DNA of 10,698 nt from an uncultured Erysipelotrichaceae bacterium (GTDB lineage Bacteria > Bacillota_I > Bacilli_A > Erysipelotrichales > Erysipelotrichaceae), in contig CANDJN010000053.1 of the NCBI GenBank assembly GCA_947385085.1, positions 1-10,698 on the forward strand, given 5' to 3'. Below are positions 1 through 6,025 of this stretch, in pieces; the stretch's first letter is position 1; every line of letters begins with the position of its first letter. The notes below the pieces were generated by a model. That model had not been told where the DNA came from, made no database searches, and worked only from the letters and a program-made list of their open reading frames with translations. Both the position numbers and the translations under genes were made by a program.

Positions 1-499
1 CATCCAGATTGGACAGCGGTTCATCCAGAAGCAGCAGCTTTGGCTCAATGACCAAGGCGCGCGCCAATGCTACACGCTGACGCTGACCGCCCGACATCTG
101 TTTCGGCAAGCGATCCTTGAACTCGCTCAAGCCGCATATCGCCAGCATTTGATCTACCTTCTGTTCCATTTGCGCCTTATCCATTTTGCGCATTTTCAAG
201 CCAAAGGCAACATTTTCTTTAACCGTTAAGTGCGGAAACAGCGCATAGCTTTGAAAAACAATCCCGAAGTTTCGTTTATGAACCGCTACCTTGGTAAAGT
301 TCTCTCCATCCACCAGCATATCGCCGTCCTTGGGATCAATATAACCGGCAACCACACGCAGGGTCGTCGTCTTACCACAGCCGGAAGGTCCTAACAGCGA
401 AACCAATTCGCCTTTTTCAATCGATAAATTCAGTCCTTCCAAAATATTATGTTTACCGTCATAACTGACGCATATATTTTTTAAATCGACAAATGACAT
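1..499 (-). CDS. ABC importer ATP-binding subunit, PotA/FbpC-like (C-terminus beyond window)
   Basis: This is the cytoplasmic ATPase of an uptake ABC transporter; it should power the two permeases encoded just upstream. The first 166 residues are visible. They hold Walker A GPSGCGKT (37-44), the Q-loop glutamine in VFQSYALFPH (Q83), the signature MSGGQRQR (135-142), Walker B LLLLDE (155-160) and the D-loop SNLD (163-166). This is the pattern of the PotA/FbpC/MalK-type subfamily, whose members usually carry a C-terminal TOBE domain; that part lies off the left edge. The ATG start is set by a near-perfect AGGAGGT ribosome binding site that overlaps the stop region of the preceding permease gene, leaving an 11-bp gap, so the three genes form one operon. 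The operon leader has a guanine-class riboswitch, which suggests a purine-related substrate rather than polyamines, iron or 2-aminoethylphosphonate. The ATPase call is firm; the substrate is inferred. Confidence 0.95.
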   Translation of the reverse strand, partial: MSFVDLKNICVSYDGKHNILEGLNLSIEKGELVSLLGPSGCGKTTTLRVVAGYIDPKDGDMLVDGENFTKVAVHKRNFGIVFQSYALFPHLTVKENVAFGLKMRKMDKAQMEQKVDQMLAICGLSEFKDRLPKQMSGGQRQRVALARALVIEPKLLLLDEPLSNLD

Positions 500-510
500 G
501 AGATTACCTC

Positions 511-1293
511 CTATTTCGCCAACGCAGAGATACCGAGCGTTTTTTCCACCGCAAACATGATCGCGATCGTCGCCAGCATTAACAACACGGATACCGCCGA
601 TACGGTCGGATCAAAGTTATACTCGACATAACTCATGAGCGTAGCGGGCAATGTCGTGATGCCCGGACCGCTCAGAAACATCGAAACCGGTATGTTGTTA
701 AACGAATTGATAAATGCCAAGAGAAAGCTGGAGATGATACCGCTGGAGATATTGGGCAACACAATTTGGAAAAAGGCTTTTCCTTTATTACAGCCCAGAC
801 TCCATGCGACCTCTTCGATGGAAAAATCAAACTGTTCCAGTGAACCGCCGACCACACGAATGATATACGGAAGTACCACAAGAAAATGTCCAAGCAATAA
901 TCCCTGATATACGGGAAAGCGCAGTTTAATCACCAAGTATTGGAACAACGCATAACCGACCACGATGCCGGGAATGATCGTCGGCGACAGAAAGAAGCTT
1001 TTGATCAGTTTTTTTCCCTTGACACTGTAACGCGATAAGGCATACGCAATCGGTACTCCGACAAGCAGTGCCAATAACGTTGCCAATAGCGCAATTTGTA
1101 AGCTCAAAAAGAATGCTTTACGAAATGACTGCGATGCGATAGCCTTACCAAACCACTCCAACGAGAATCCCTTAATCGGAAATTGAATGGTTGGCTCATT
1201 ACCGAATGCGGTAATCGCAATGATGACCAGCGGTAAAAACAGAAACAGGAATACTACTATGGAGAAGAAGGTCAATCCTTTATATCTACGCAT
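511..1293 (-). CDS. ABC importer permease, PotC-like (second membrane subunit)
   Basis: An inner-membrane permease of a binding-protein-dependent ABC importer, 260 residues, the usual length for PotC-type proteins. About six hydrophobic segments are visible, roughly at 9-28, 62-85, 104-122, 130-148, 184-203 and 230-248. The cytoplasmic EAA loop reads EEVAWSLGCNKGKAFFQIVLP-like at 160-180, with the conserved glycine at 167; this loop contacts the ATPase. The ATG has a GAGGTGA ribosome binding site and overlaps the end of the upstream permease gene by 8 bp, so the two are probably translationally coupled. The pairing of this 260-residue permease with a 277-residue partner and a PotA-like ATPase is the layout of the spermidine/putrescine, ferric iron and 2-aminoethylphosphonate families. 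Homology alone does not decide among them, and the riboswitch of this operon points to a purine-related ligand. Confidence 0.93.
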   Translation of the reverse strand: MRRYKGLTFFSIVVFLFLFLPLVIIAITAFGNEPTIQFPIKGFSLEWFGKAIASQSFRKAFFLSLQIALLATLLALLVGVPIAYALSRYSVKGKKLIKSFFLSPTIIPGIVVGYALFQYLVIKLRFPVYQGLLLGHFLVVLPYIIRVVGGSLEQFDFSIEEVAWSLGCNKGKAFFQIVLPNISSGIISSFLLAFINSFNNIPVSMFLSGPGITTLPATLMSYVEYNFDPTVSAVSVLLMLATIAIMFAVEKTLGISALAK

Positions 1294-2119
1294 TTACTTC
1301 ACCTCGCTTATCCAAACGTGCCGCAATCAGGTTCAGCACTTTCATCACAATGAGCGTTAAGACAATCATGACGGCCGCAATCACACCGGCACTGCTCCAA
1401 TCGTTTAAGGTTACCGCCTTTTGATAAACCAAGGTAGCCAAAACAAGCGATTTATTGCCGCCCAGTAACTGCGGTGTGGTATATGCCGTCAATGCCCCGG
1501 TAAAAACAAGTACCGCACCGGTAATGATACCGGGAACACTCAACGGCAAGACCACCTTGATAAACGCCTTGAGCTTGCTTGCGCCAAGACTTTCGGCAGC
1601 CTCCATCATATCGTTATCTATTTGATCCATCACCCCGACCAATGTCATAATCATGATCGGTAAAAACAAATAAATGGTACCGATTAAAATAGAAAACTCC
1701 GTATATAGCATACTGAGCGGTTCATCAATAACGCCTAAGTTTAACAATAACGTATTGATTACACCGTTTTTACCCAAAATATTGATCCATGCAAAGCTGC
1801 GCACCACCGAATTGGTCAGCATCGGAAAGATCGAAATCGCAATCAGGATTCCTTTCCATTTAGCAGAGCAGCGGGAGATAAAATAAGAAGTAGGTACGCC
1901 GAGAATGATACAGACCACTGCCGCAATCAAGGCAATGCGCAATGTCCGAAATAAAATTTCCATATAGTAATCATCCTGAAAGAATGCCGTATATGCCTGT
2001 AATGAAAAGCCATCCGGAAATACCGTCGGCCAAAGCACCGCAAACAACGGTATCATCAGGAAAAACAGCAACAATACAGTACCAGGAAGTAGAAATAAGT
2101 ATACCGTCTTTTTTTTCAT
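1286..2119 (-). CDS. ABC importer permease, PotB-like (first membrane subunit)
   Basis: The first gene of the riboswitch-controlled importer operon, encoding a 277-residue membrane permease. Hydrophobic segments lie roughly at 6-30, 61-82, 90-108, 142-165, 195-215 and 244-266. The EAA loop reads MEAAESLGASKLKAFIKVVLP-like at 172-192. The stretch SFAWINILGKNGVIN (108-122) resembles the corresponding part of PotB-type permeases. The frame stays open for 56 more codons upstream, to an ATG at 2287, but that extension would translate through the terminator and riboswitch aptamer. I chose the ATG at 2119: it is followed by a typical MKKK-plus-hydrophobic start, is preceded by a GGAAGGG ribosome binding site, and lies 24 nt after the terminator T-run. 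The stop overlaps the next permease start by 8 bp. No substrate-binding protein gene lies upstream, so if there is one in the operon it should be left of the window. Confidence 0.93.
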   Translation of the reverse strand: MKKKTVYLFLLPGTVLLLFFLMIPLFAVLWPTVFPDGFSLQAYTAFFQDDYYMEILFRTLRIALIAAVVCIILGVPTSYFISRCSAKWKGILIAISIFPMLTNSVVRSFAWINILGKNGVINTLLLNLGVIDEPLSMLYTEFSILIGTIYLFLPIMIMTLVGVMDQIDNDMMEAAESLGASKLKAFIKVVLPLSVPGIITGAVLVFTGALTAYTTPQLLGGNKSLVLATLVYQKAVTLNDWSSAGVIAAVMIVLTLIVMKVLNLIAARLDKRGEVNA

Positions 2120-2143
2120 TTTCGTATCCCTTCCATCTCCAAT

Positions 2144-2173
2144 AAAAAAACGACTCCTATGCGATACAGAGTC
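2144..2173 (-). terminator. Intrinsic terminator of the riboswitch expression platform
   Basis: Read on the minus strand, the arm GACTCTGTAT and the arm ATAGGAGTC form a stem (GACTC with GAGTC, one T-G pair, a one-base bulge, TAT with ATA) around a CGC loop. A G and seven T residues follow (2144-2150). It lies between the purine aptamer and the first permease gene. The 3' strand of aptamer helix P1 contains CTATG, which can pair with CATAG in the 3' arm of this terminator. Ligand binding would hold CTATG inside P1 and free the terminator, which is the usual OFF logic of guanine switches. That mechanism is inferred. An extra stem-loop (about 2178-2219, AAAGGGCA with TGCTTTTT outside GGCTT with AAGCC) lies between aptamer and terminator; its role is unclear. 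Confidence 0.8.
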
Positions 2174-2222
2174 AAACAAAAAGCAGGCTTTGATTATACA
2201 CAAGCCGAAAATGCCCTTTCTG

Positions 2223-2299
2223 ATATCATCATAGTCCAACAATTTACGGCTGTTGGGTAGAAACGTAACACACCATATCTGTGCCATATATGATCATAT
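2223..2299 (-). promoter_or_regulatory. Purine riboswitch aptamer, guanine class
   Basis: The minus strand carries the purine aptamer core in order: P1 strand ATCATA; P2 GCACA with loop GATATGG and partner TGTGT; the J2/3 block GTTTCTACC; P3 CAACA with loop containing CCGTAAA and partner TGTTG; then GGACTATGAT, whose TATGAT closes P1. The GG of loop 2 and the CC of loop 3, which form the kissing-loop contact, are present. The base that pairs with the ligand (C74 in the B. subtilis xpt aptamer) is C here, in GACTATG; adenine switches have T (GATTATG). I therefore call a guanine/hypoxanthine-type ligand. The core from 2294 to 2228 is 67 nt, like xpt. Compared with xpt, J1/2 seems one base shorter and the start of J2/3 one base longer. 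P1 can be extended by ATAT/ATAT across one mismatch. Confidence 0.93.
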
Positions 2300-2313
2300 T
2301 TCATACACTTTGT

Positions 2314-2343
2314 ATTATAGCAAATAAACGCGCTTCTTGTCTA
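2314..2343 (-). promoter_or_regulatory. Sigma-A type promoter of the riboswitch-importer operon
   Basis: On the minus strand, TAGACA (2343-2338) serves as -35, followed by an 18-bp spacer and a consensus -10 TATAAT (2319-2314), with an extended -10 TGC directly before it. Transcription would begin near 2308, about nine bases before the extended P1 strand of the aptamer. This gives a leader of roughly 190 nt. Confidence 0.85.
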
Positions 2344-2640
2344 TAATATTTAAAATATTCAAGCCGATAAAACGCGTAAAAAAAAATACTCATAAGAGTG
2401 GTGTAAAGTAAACAGACGATTTGTAGCGTGCATCCGTTTACAGTAATCAGAACTTGGTAAAGGTTTTCACTCTCAATCTCATCCAGTAAATCTTCAACGG
2501 TCTTTATCTCTGCCTGCCATGTCCTCAAGATATTCACGAAATCGCTTGCCCATCGGTAAAACCGCCTGTTGGAATTGAAATGCCCTGTCGTTTTTGGCTG
2601 GATGCCATTCTTATTCCCTCCAATCAGAATTGATTGAGAG
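2344..2640 (-). other. Stretch without a convincing gene; possible decayed small reading frame
   Basis: No gene is supported here. A 119-codon frame is open on the minus strand from 2660 to 2301, but it starts inside a terminator hairpin, runs through the promoter of the next operon and resembles no family I know. Within it, an ATG at 2610 has a good GGAGGG ribosome binding site (around 2615-2622) but opens a different frame that ends after 24 codons (MASSQKRQGISIPTGGFTDG and four more residues). A third frame then gives a charged, protein-like segment, MGKRFREYLEDMAGRDKDR, before stopping. The 119-codon frame itself has VEDLLDEIESENLYQVLITV in its middle. Protein-like pieces scattered over three frames suggest a small gene broken by frameshifts. 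The evidence is weak and the original function unknown. Confidence 0.25.
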
Positions 2641-2642
2641 GT

Positions 2643-2695
2643 CGGCAAAAGCCCCCTCATTTTTCCAAAGGAAAAAACAAGGGGGCTGAACGCCG
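2643..2695 (-). terminator. Long GC-rich hairpin, terminator of the XRE-ABC operon
   Basis: A large inverted repeat lies 63 bp beyond the stop of the ABC-2 permease gene. Its main arms are AGCCCCCT (2650-2657) and AGGGGGCT (2680-2687). The inner stem is TTTTTCC (2660-2666) with GGAAAAA (2670-2676) around an AAA loop, and there is an outer CGGC/GCCG pair beyond small internal loops. On the minus strand the main stem is followed by TTTTG, a short T-run. Position and stability fit an intrinsic terminator for the operon at 2758-5751. The structure is nearly symmetrical and might also act on the plus strand, but no plus-strand gene needs it. Confidence 0.7.
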
Positions 2696-2757
2696 TAAAT
2701 TTTAATATCCATATCTGCCTTAGCTCATTACAATATCTCCATTACATATATGCTTAT

Positions 2758-3528
2758 TTATATTGCTTTTTTATTGAAAATCGCAACTGATAAGACAATA
2801 TTAAATATAATCAGTAAAGCTGTAATTCCTATGGCGGTCAAACACTGCTCGCCCCTTATTGTTCCTGCTAACAGTGCATTGGAACTCATCAAAAATGTTG
2901 GAACATACTCTTTCAACAAAGGAAAGAAACTCAGCAGATATGATAGAACATACGCTGCTCCTGCGGTTAGCGTAACGGCTGACGCCGATTTTGAAGCAGT
3001 AGACGCAAGCAAAACAACAGAAATAAGCCATAACCCGACCAGATAATACCCGAGTACAGCGAATAGCAAATTTTGTGCAATGCTATTGTCCCAAAAGTAC
3101 ATATTGTAACCGTAAGTAATTCCAAAGGTTATCAAGTATCCAAGCGTCCAAAACGCCGTCATAATCAGCATTTTAGAACATACTATCTTCCAGCGTTTCA
3201 ATCCCTTTGTAATCACATTGATAAGTGTCCCCTTCTGGTATTCCGTTATCAGAATAGCACTAAACATGACAATAAATACAATCAGTAATAAGGGCATATT
3301 TTTAAAGAACTGCGTCCACGAGGTCAATGCATCTACCTTCATTTCGGTAATACTCATTCCGCTTTCAGCAAGCTGCTCAGACATAATTTCAAGCAGCCAT
3401 GGCATCATTTTGGCGGTAGCAGGTTTCAAAATTCCAAAAAGACAAAATATTATGCCCAATATCATCATCTTGCCTGTTCGTAATTGTTCCAAAAAATCCT
3501 TTTTTATAAAAGCTGTCAACTGTTTCAT
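2758..3528 (-). CDS. ABC-2 type permease (YxlG-like), last gene of XRE-ABC operon
   Basis: A 256-residue integral membrane subunit of an ABC exporter. The N-terminal MKQLTAFIKKDFLEQLRTGK is the typical cytoplasmic lead-in of ABC-2 permeases. It is followed by about six hydrophobic segments near 21-36, 77-95, 119-139, 152-176, 184-204 and 229-251, with an extracellular loop between the first two (about 37-76). The segment ITEYQKGTLINVITKGLKRW (94-113) matches the family's habit of placing an E-x-x-x-GT motif after the second segment. Its ATG overlaps the stop of the ATPase gene as ATGA, so the pair is translationally coupled and probably forms one complex with two copies of each subunit. Related systems export peptides, antibiotics or lipids, or affect sigma-factor control (yxl); the substrate cannot be read from the sequence. 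A terminator follows. Confidence 0.88.
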   Translation of the reverse strand: MKQLTAFIKKDFLEQLRTGKMMILGIIFCLFGILKPATAKMMPWLLEIMSEQLAESGMSITEMKVDALTSWTQFFKNMPLLLIVFIVMFSAILITEYQKGTLINVITKGLKRWKIVCSKMLIMTAFWTLGYLITFGITYGYNMYFWDNSIAQNLLFAVLGYYLVGLWLISVVLLASTASKSASAVTLTAGAAYVLSYLLSFFPLLKEYVPTFLMSSNALLAGTIRGEQCLTAIGITALLIIFNIVLSVAIFNKKAI

Positions 3529-4427
3529 CTCCCAACCACCTCCAAAAACAAATCCTCAAGCGTTGGTTCTAATCGCTCCAAACGCAGAACGGGAATTTGA
3601 TTTTGCGACAGACATCCCATCATTTCCATCATTTCATGTTCTGTTTTTTTCGGAAAAAACAGTTTTGTTCTCCCTGTTTTCTCGCCGCTTGAATAGATGC
3701 TCCAAAATGTATCCGTATCCCGTTCCGTTAAAAACTCTATTTCTATACTGTCACCGTTTCTGATGCCCTTAACTTCTTCTATTGTTCCACTAAGAGCAAT
3801 TTTCCCCTTGTGAAGAACTGCAATGCGATCACAAATACGCTCCACATCAGACAAGATATGGGTAGAAAATATAACAGTAGTATGTTCTTTTACAGAGAAA
3901 AGAATATCCAAAATCTCTTTTCTGCCCATCGGGTCAAGTGCAGAGGTGGGTTCGTCACAAATCAATAGTTTTGGGCTGTTCAAAAGCGCCTGAGCAATAC
4001 CGAGCCTCTGCTTCATTCCACGAGAAAAACCCTTGATACGCTTATTTTCTGCATTAAGTCCCACCAGCTTTAATAGTTCGTCGGACTTTTCTTTTATTTC
4101 CGCTTTGTGCATCCCTGTAATCTGACCGCACATACTCAAATATTCTTTCGGCGTCATAAATCCATAAAATTCTGGAACATCGGGCAAATAGCCTATATAC
4201 TTATTTGTATTGTTCTGTCCAAAGGCTACCTTTTCACCATTTACAAATATTTCACCATTATCACTTTCAAGCAATCCAAGCACCATTTTCATCGTTGTGG
4301 TCTTTCCTGCGCCATTTTGACCAATAAAGCCAAATACAGAATGTTCAGGTACCGAAAAATTCAAATCATTTAAAACTTCCTTAGCTCCAAAAGTTTTTGT
4401 TATATGAGAAACTTCCAAAATATCCAC
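3525..4427 (-). CDS. ABC exporter ATP-binding protein (YxlF/CcmA-like)
   Basis: The nucleotide-binding subunit for the ABC-2 permease that follows, 300 residues. Motifs: Walker A GQNGAGKT (36-43), a Q-loop region IGYLPDVPEFYG with D83 where many relatives have E or Q, signature FSRGMKQRLGIAQAL (134-148), Walker B LLICDEP (154-160), D-loop SALD (162-165) and H-loop histidine in IFSTH (H190). About 80 residues of C-terminal accessory domain follow, as in drug and lantibiotic exporters. The start is GTG at 4427: a GAGGAAG ribosome binding site lies just upstream, and GTG shares one base with the TAG stop of the small upstream gene. The frame is open to an ATG at 4505, but those 26 residues (MVNCCHCRNE...) are not protein-like for this family and lie wholly within the coding region of the 67-residue gene. 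The stop overlaps the permease start by 4 bp. Confidence 0.92.
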   Translation of the reverse strand: MDILEVSHITKTFGAKEVLNDLNFSVPEHSVFGFIGQNGAGKTTTMKMVLGLLESDNGEIFVNGEKVAFGQNNTNKYIGYLPDVPEFYGFMTPKEYLSMCGQITGMHKAEIKEKSDELLKLVGLNAENKRIKGFSRGMKQRLGIAQALLNSPKLLICDEPTSALDPMGRKEILDILFSVKEHTTVIFSTHILSDVERICDRIAVLHKGKIALSGTIEEVKGIRNGDSIEIEFLTERDTDTFWSIYSSGEKTGRTKLFFPKKTEHEMMEMMGCLSQNQIPVLRLERLEPTLEDLFLEVVGR

Positions 4428-4630
4428 TATTCTTCCTCTTTTCCTAAAATAAAATATATAATGGGACCAATAAAGTTCATTCCGACAATGGCAACAATTA
4501 ACCATAGCGTTCGATTACCACAATTGTAATTCTTATGTGTCAGAATATGCCACAGCGTATATCCTAAAAGTATAAATTCCACAACGAAAAGCGGAATCAA
4601 AAACGGTAACATTTCAGCAATCATTTCCAT
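4427..4630 (-). CDS. Small PLDc_N-domain membrane protein (YxlE-like)
   Basis: A 67-residue membrane protein with two hydrophobic segments (about 6-28 and 41-62) joined by a polar loop with HKNYNCGNRTLW. The second segment ends GPIIYFILGKEEE. The pattern of a tryptophan before the second segment followed by GPIIYFILGK is that of the PLDc_N family, named from the N-terminus of cardiolipin synthases but also found as stand-alone small proteins. B. subtilis YxlE is such a protein and lies beside the ABC genes yxlF and yxlG, as here; YxlE takes part in negative control of sigma-Y. The ATG overlaps the stop of the XRE gene by one base (TAATG), has an AAAGGAG site and ends overlapping the ATPase start (TAGTG). 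I infer that it is an accessory or modulator of the ABC complex; no sigma factor gene is in view. Confidence 0.82.
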   Translation of the reverse strand: MEMIAEMLPFLIPLFVVEFILLGYTLWHILTHKNYNCGNRTLWLIVAIVGMNFIGPIIYFILGKEEE

Positions 4631-5751
4631 TAGTTTAACTCCTTTAATTTGTTTTTTATTTTTTGAAATGCAGGTTCTCCATTTAAGACGGTAAATGGCG
4701 GAACTTCTAATGTTTTTTTCACATCTTCCAAGACAACCTTTCTGTTGCGTGGGGCGTTTGCTCCGTTATCGAATTCCTTGTCAAACCATTCTTCAATCCT
4801 GTTAAAATATGCATCTCCGTGCAAGTGCAGATCTGCCGATGAAAACAAGTTGAAAAGACACGTAATATACTTATCAATATGTTCCAACGCTTTTTGCTTT
4901 TCTTCATGAGCCAGATAACAGATTGCCGCCTGATATTCAAATGATGCAAGGCTGTTAGGATTAAGGTTAACAATATCATAAACCTCTGCCATTTGTTCAA
5001 TGCGCTTAATTGTTTCTTCACAAGCTGATAAGTATTCTGTGTGTATCATGAGATAACATGCTGCGTTTGCCAGCAGATTCATTACATTATCGTACATGCT
5101 TATTTGTGCAAATACCTCTGCCTTTTCTGTTTTTCCAAGCATTGCGTATGCCCGTGCAAGGAGAACGCTGCTTTGGTTTCCAAATCGGTTTGAAGCAGAA
5201 AATCCTTCCAGTTCATCAACAATTTCCTGGGCACGTCCAAGTTGAAAATAGACAAGCGTCTGAAGTACAACTGCATTTCCGTGAATTCGCATATCTTTAC
5301 AATTTTCTTTAATATGTCTACACAGTTTGTCTATACTCAGGCATATTTCTTTATGCCTTTCTTCGTTCTCCGCCATTTTGCAATGATTGAGCCACAGAAT
5401 GCATATCTGTAAGAGAAAAGGATAACAAGAATAATAACGTTTTACATAACCTTGCGTCTCAGACATTACTTCCTCAAAAGGGCATTCAGCAAATTTTTCA
5501 CTGAATCTCTGATAGAGGTTTTGAATCTGCTCTTTTGATAACTGCGGGGTATATCCAAGCAGTTCATCTACTGTAACATCAAAAAATGTCGCAAGCAGAG
5601 GCAAAATGGTTATGTCCGGAGTACTCTGACTATTTTCCCATTTCGATACAGACGCTTTTGTAACACCGATAAATTCTGCCAACTGCTCCTGGGTGATTTT
5701 TCTATCGTGTCGCAATTGGACAATATTATCCGCAATATTTAATCTGTTCAT
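4630..5751 (-). CDS. XRE-family transcriptional regulator with TPR-like C-terminal domain
   Basis: A 373-residue DNA-binding regulator that heads the four-gene operon. An HTH_3 (Cro/C1) domain spans about 7-66: IVQLRHDRKITQEQLAEFIG, then the recognition helix TKASVSKWEN (31-40), then PDITILPLLATFFDVTVDEL. The rest (about 70-370) is helical, with repeated YFQLGRAQE-, AYAMLGKTEKAE- and CYLAHEEKQKALE-like segments that resemble TPR units. Regulators of this shape often sense peptides or small ligands through the TPR half, but the ligand here is unknown. The ATG at 5751 has an AAGGAG site eight bases upstream. The promoter just upstream overlaps a doubled 10-bp repeat that could be its own operator. 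The stop shares a base with the start of the PLDc_N gene. The likely role is control of its own operon and hence of the ABC exporter; this is inferred from layout. Confidence 0.9.
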   Translation of the reverse strand: MNRLNIADNIVQLRHDRKITQEQLAEFIGVTKASVSKWENSQSTPDITILPLLATFFDVTVDELLGYTPQLSKEQIQNLYQRFSEKFAECPFEEVMSETQGYVKRYYSCYPFLLQICILWLNHCKMAENEERHKEICLSIDKLCRHIKENCKDMRIHGNAVVLQTLVYFQLGRAQEIVDELEGFSASNRFGNQSSVLLARAYAMLGKTEKAEVFAQISMYDNVMNLLANAACYLMIHTEYLSACEETIKRIEQMAEVYDIVNLNPNSLASFEYQAAICYLAHEEKQKALEHIDKYITCLFNLFSSADLHLHGDAYFNRIEEWFDKEFDNGANAPRNRKVVLEDVKKTLEVPPFTVLNGEPAFQKIKNKLKELN

Positions 5752-5776
5752 GTCTAAATTCTCCTTTTTCTCTTAT

Positions 5777-5805
5777 ATTTTAAGCACAATGGAATGTATG
5801 ATCAA
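5777..5805 (-). promoter_or_regulatory. Promoter of the XRE-PLDc_N-ABC operon
   Basis: On the minus strand, -35 TTGATC (5805-5800), a 17-bp spacer and -10 TAAAAT (5782-5777). It lies 26 bp upstream of the XRE start and drives toward it. No other promoter is obvious within the operon, and the overlapping gene ends make one transcript likely. Confidence 0.65.
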
Positions 5806-5812
5806 TGGAATG
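5787..5812. repeat. Tandem direct repeat over the -35 region, candidate operator
   Basis: CAATGGAATG occurs at 5787-5796 and again at 5803-5812, a 16-bp period, with similar following bases (TATGAT and ATACGAT). One copy lies inside the promoter spacer and the other overlaps and extends upstream of the -35. A direct repeat about one and a half helical turns apart in this position would let a bound regulator block RNA polymerase. The obvious candidate is the XRE protein encoded just downstream, but no binding is shown by sequence alone. Confidence 0.5.
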
Positions 5813-5875
5813 ATACGATATATTCGGAAACAAAATCAACTGATAGGAAACTTTTAATTGGTTTTCCAAAACAAG

Positions 5876-5897
5876 TGGCAGAGATTTCTCCCTGCCA
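5876..5897 (-). terminator. Probable terminator after rnc
   Basis: An inverted repeat TGGCAG (5876-5881) with CTGCCA (5892-5897), strengthened by an inner GA/TC pair. On the minus strand it is followed by CTTGTTTTGG. It lies 128 bp beyond the rnc stop and upstream of the XRE promoter, so it would end the recG-rnc transcript. The T-run is interrupted. Nothing else that I recognise lies between 5813 and 6025, apart from a weak ATATCT/AGATAT hairpin at 5945-5959. Confidence 0.5.
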
Positions 5898-6025
5898 ACG
5901 ATGTCTATTTATGCTTAAATGATTTCTCTCTCCACAATCTCTTGATATCTCTAAGATATTATGCGCTGATCCAATAAAACGATACGAAAAATTGAAACGA
6001 TGACCTCTAAAGCAGCCACGCTTTG

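Noticed and set aside
2120..2287. N-terminal extension of the first permease by 56 codons
   Set aside because: It would translate the terminator and the riboswitch aptamer; the ATG at 2119 has a proper ribosome binding site and a typical membrane-protein start.
2301..2660. 119-codon minus-strand frame as an intact gene
   Set aside because: It begins in a terminator, has no clear ribosome binding site, covers the promoter of the next operon and matches no family I recognise.
3218..3763. 181-codon plus-strand frame opposite the ABC genes
   Set aside because: It lies opposite two well-identified minus-strand genes and shows no domain of its own.
4428..4505. ATG-started 26-residue extension of the ABC ATPase
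   Set aside because: It lies entirely within the 67-residue membrane protein gene; the GTG at 4427 has a strong ribosome binding site and gives the usual family N-terminus.
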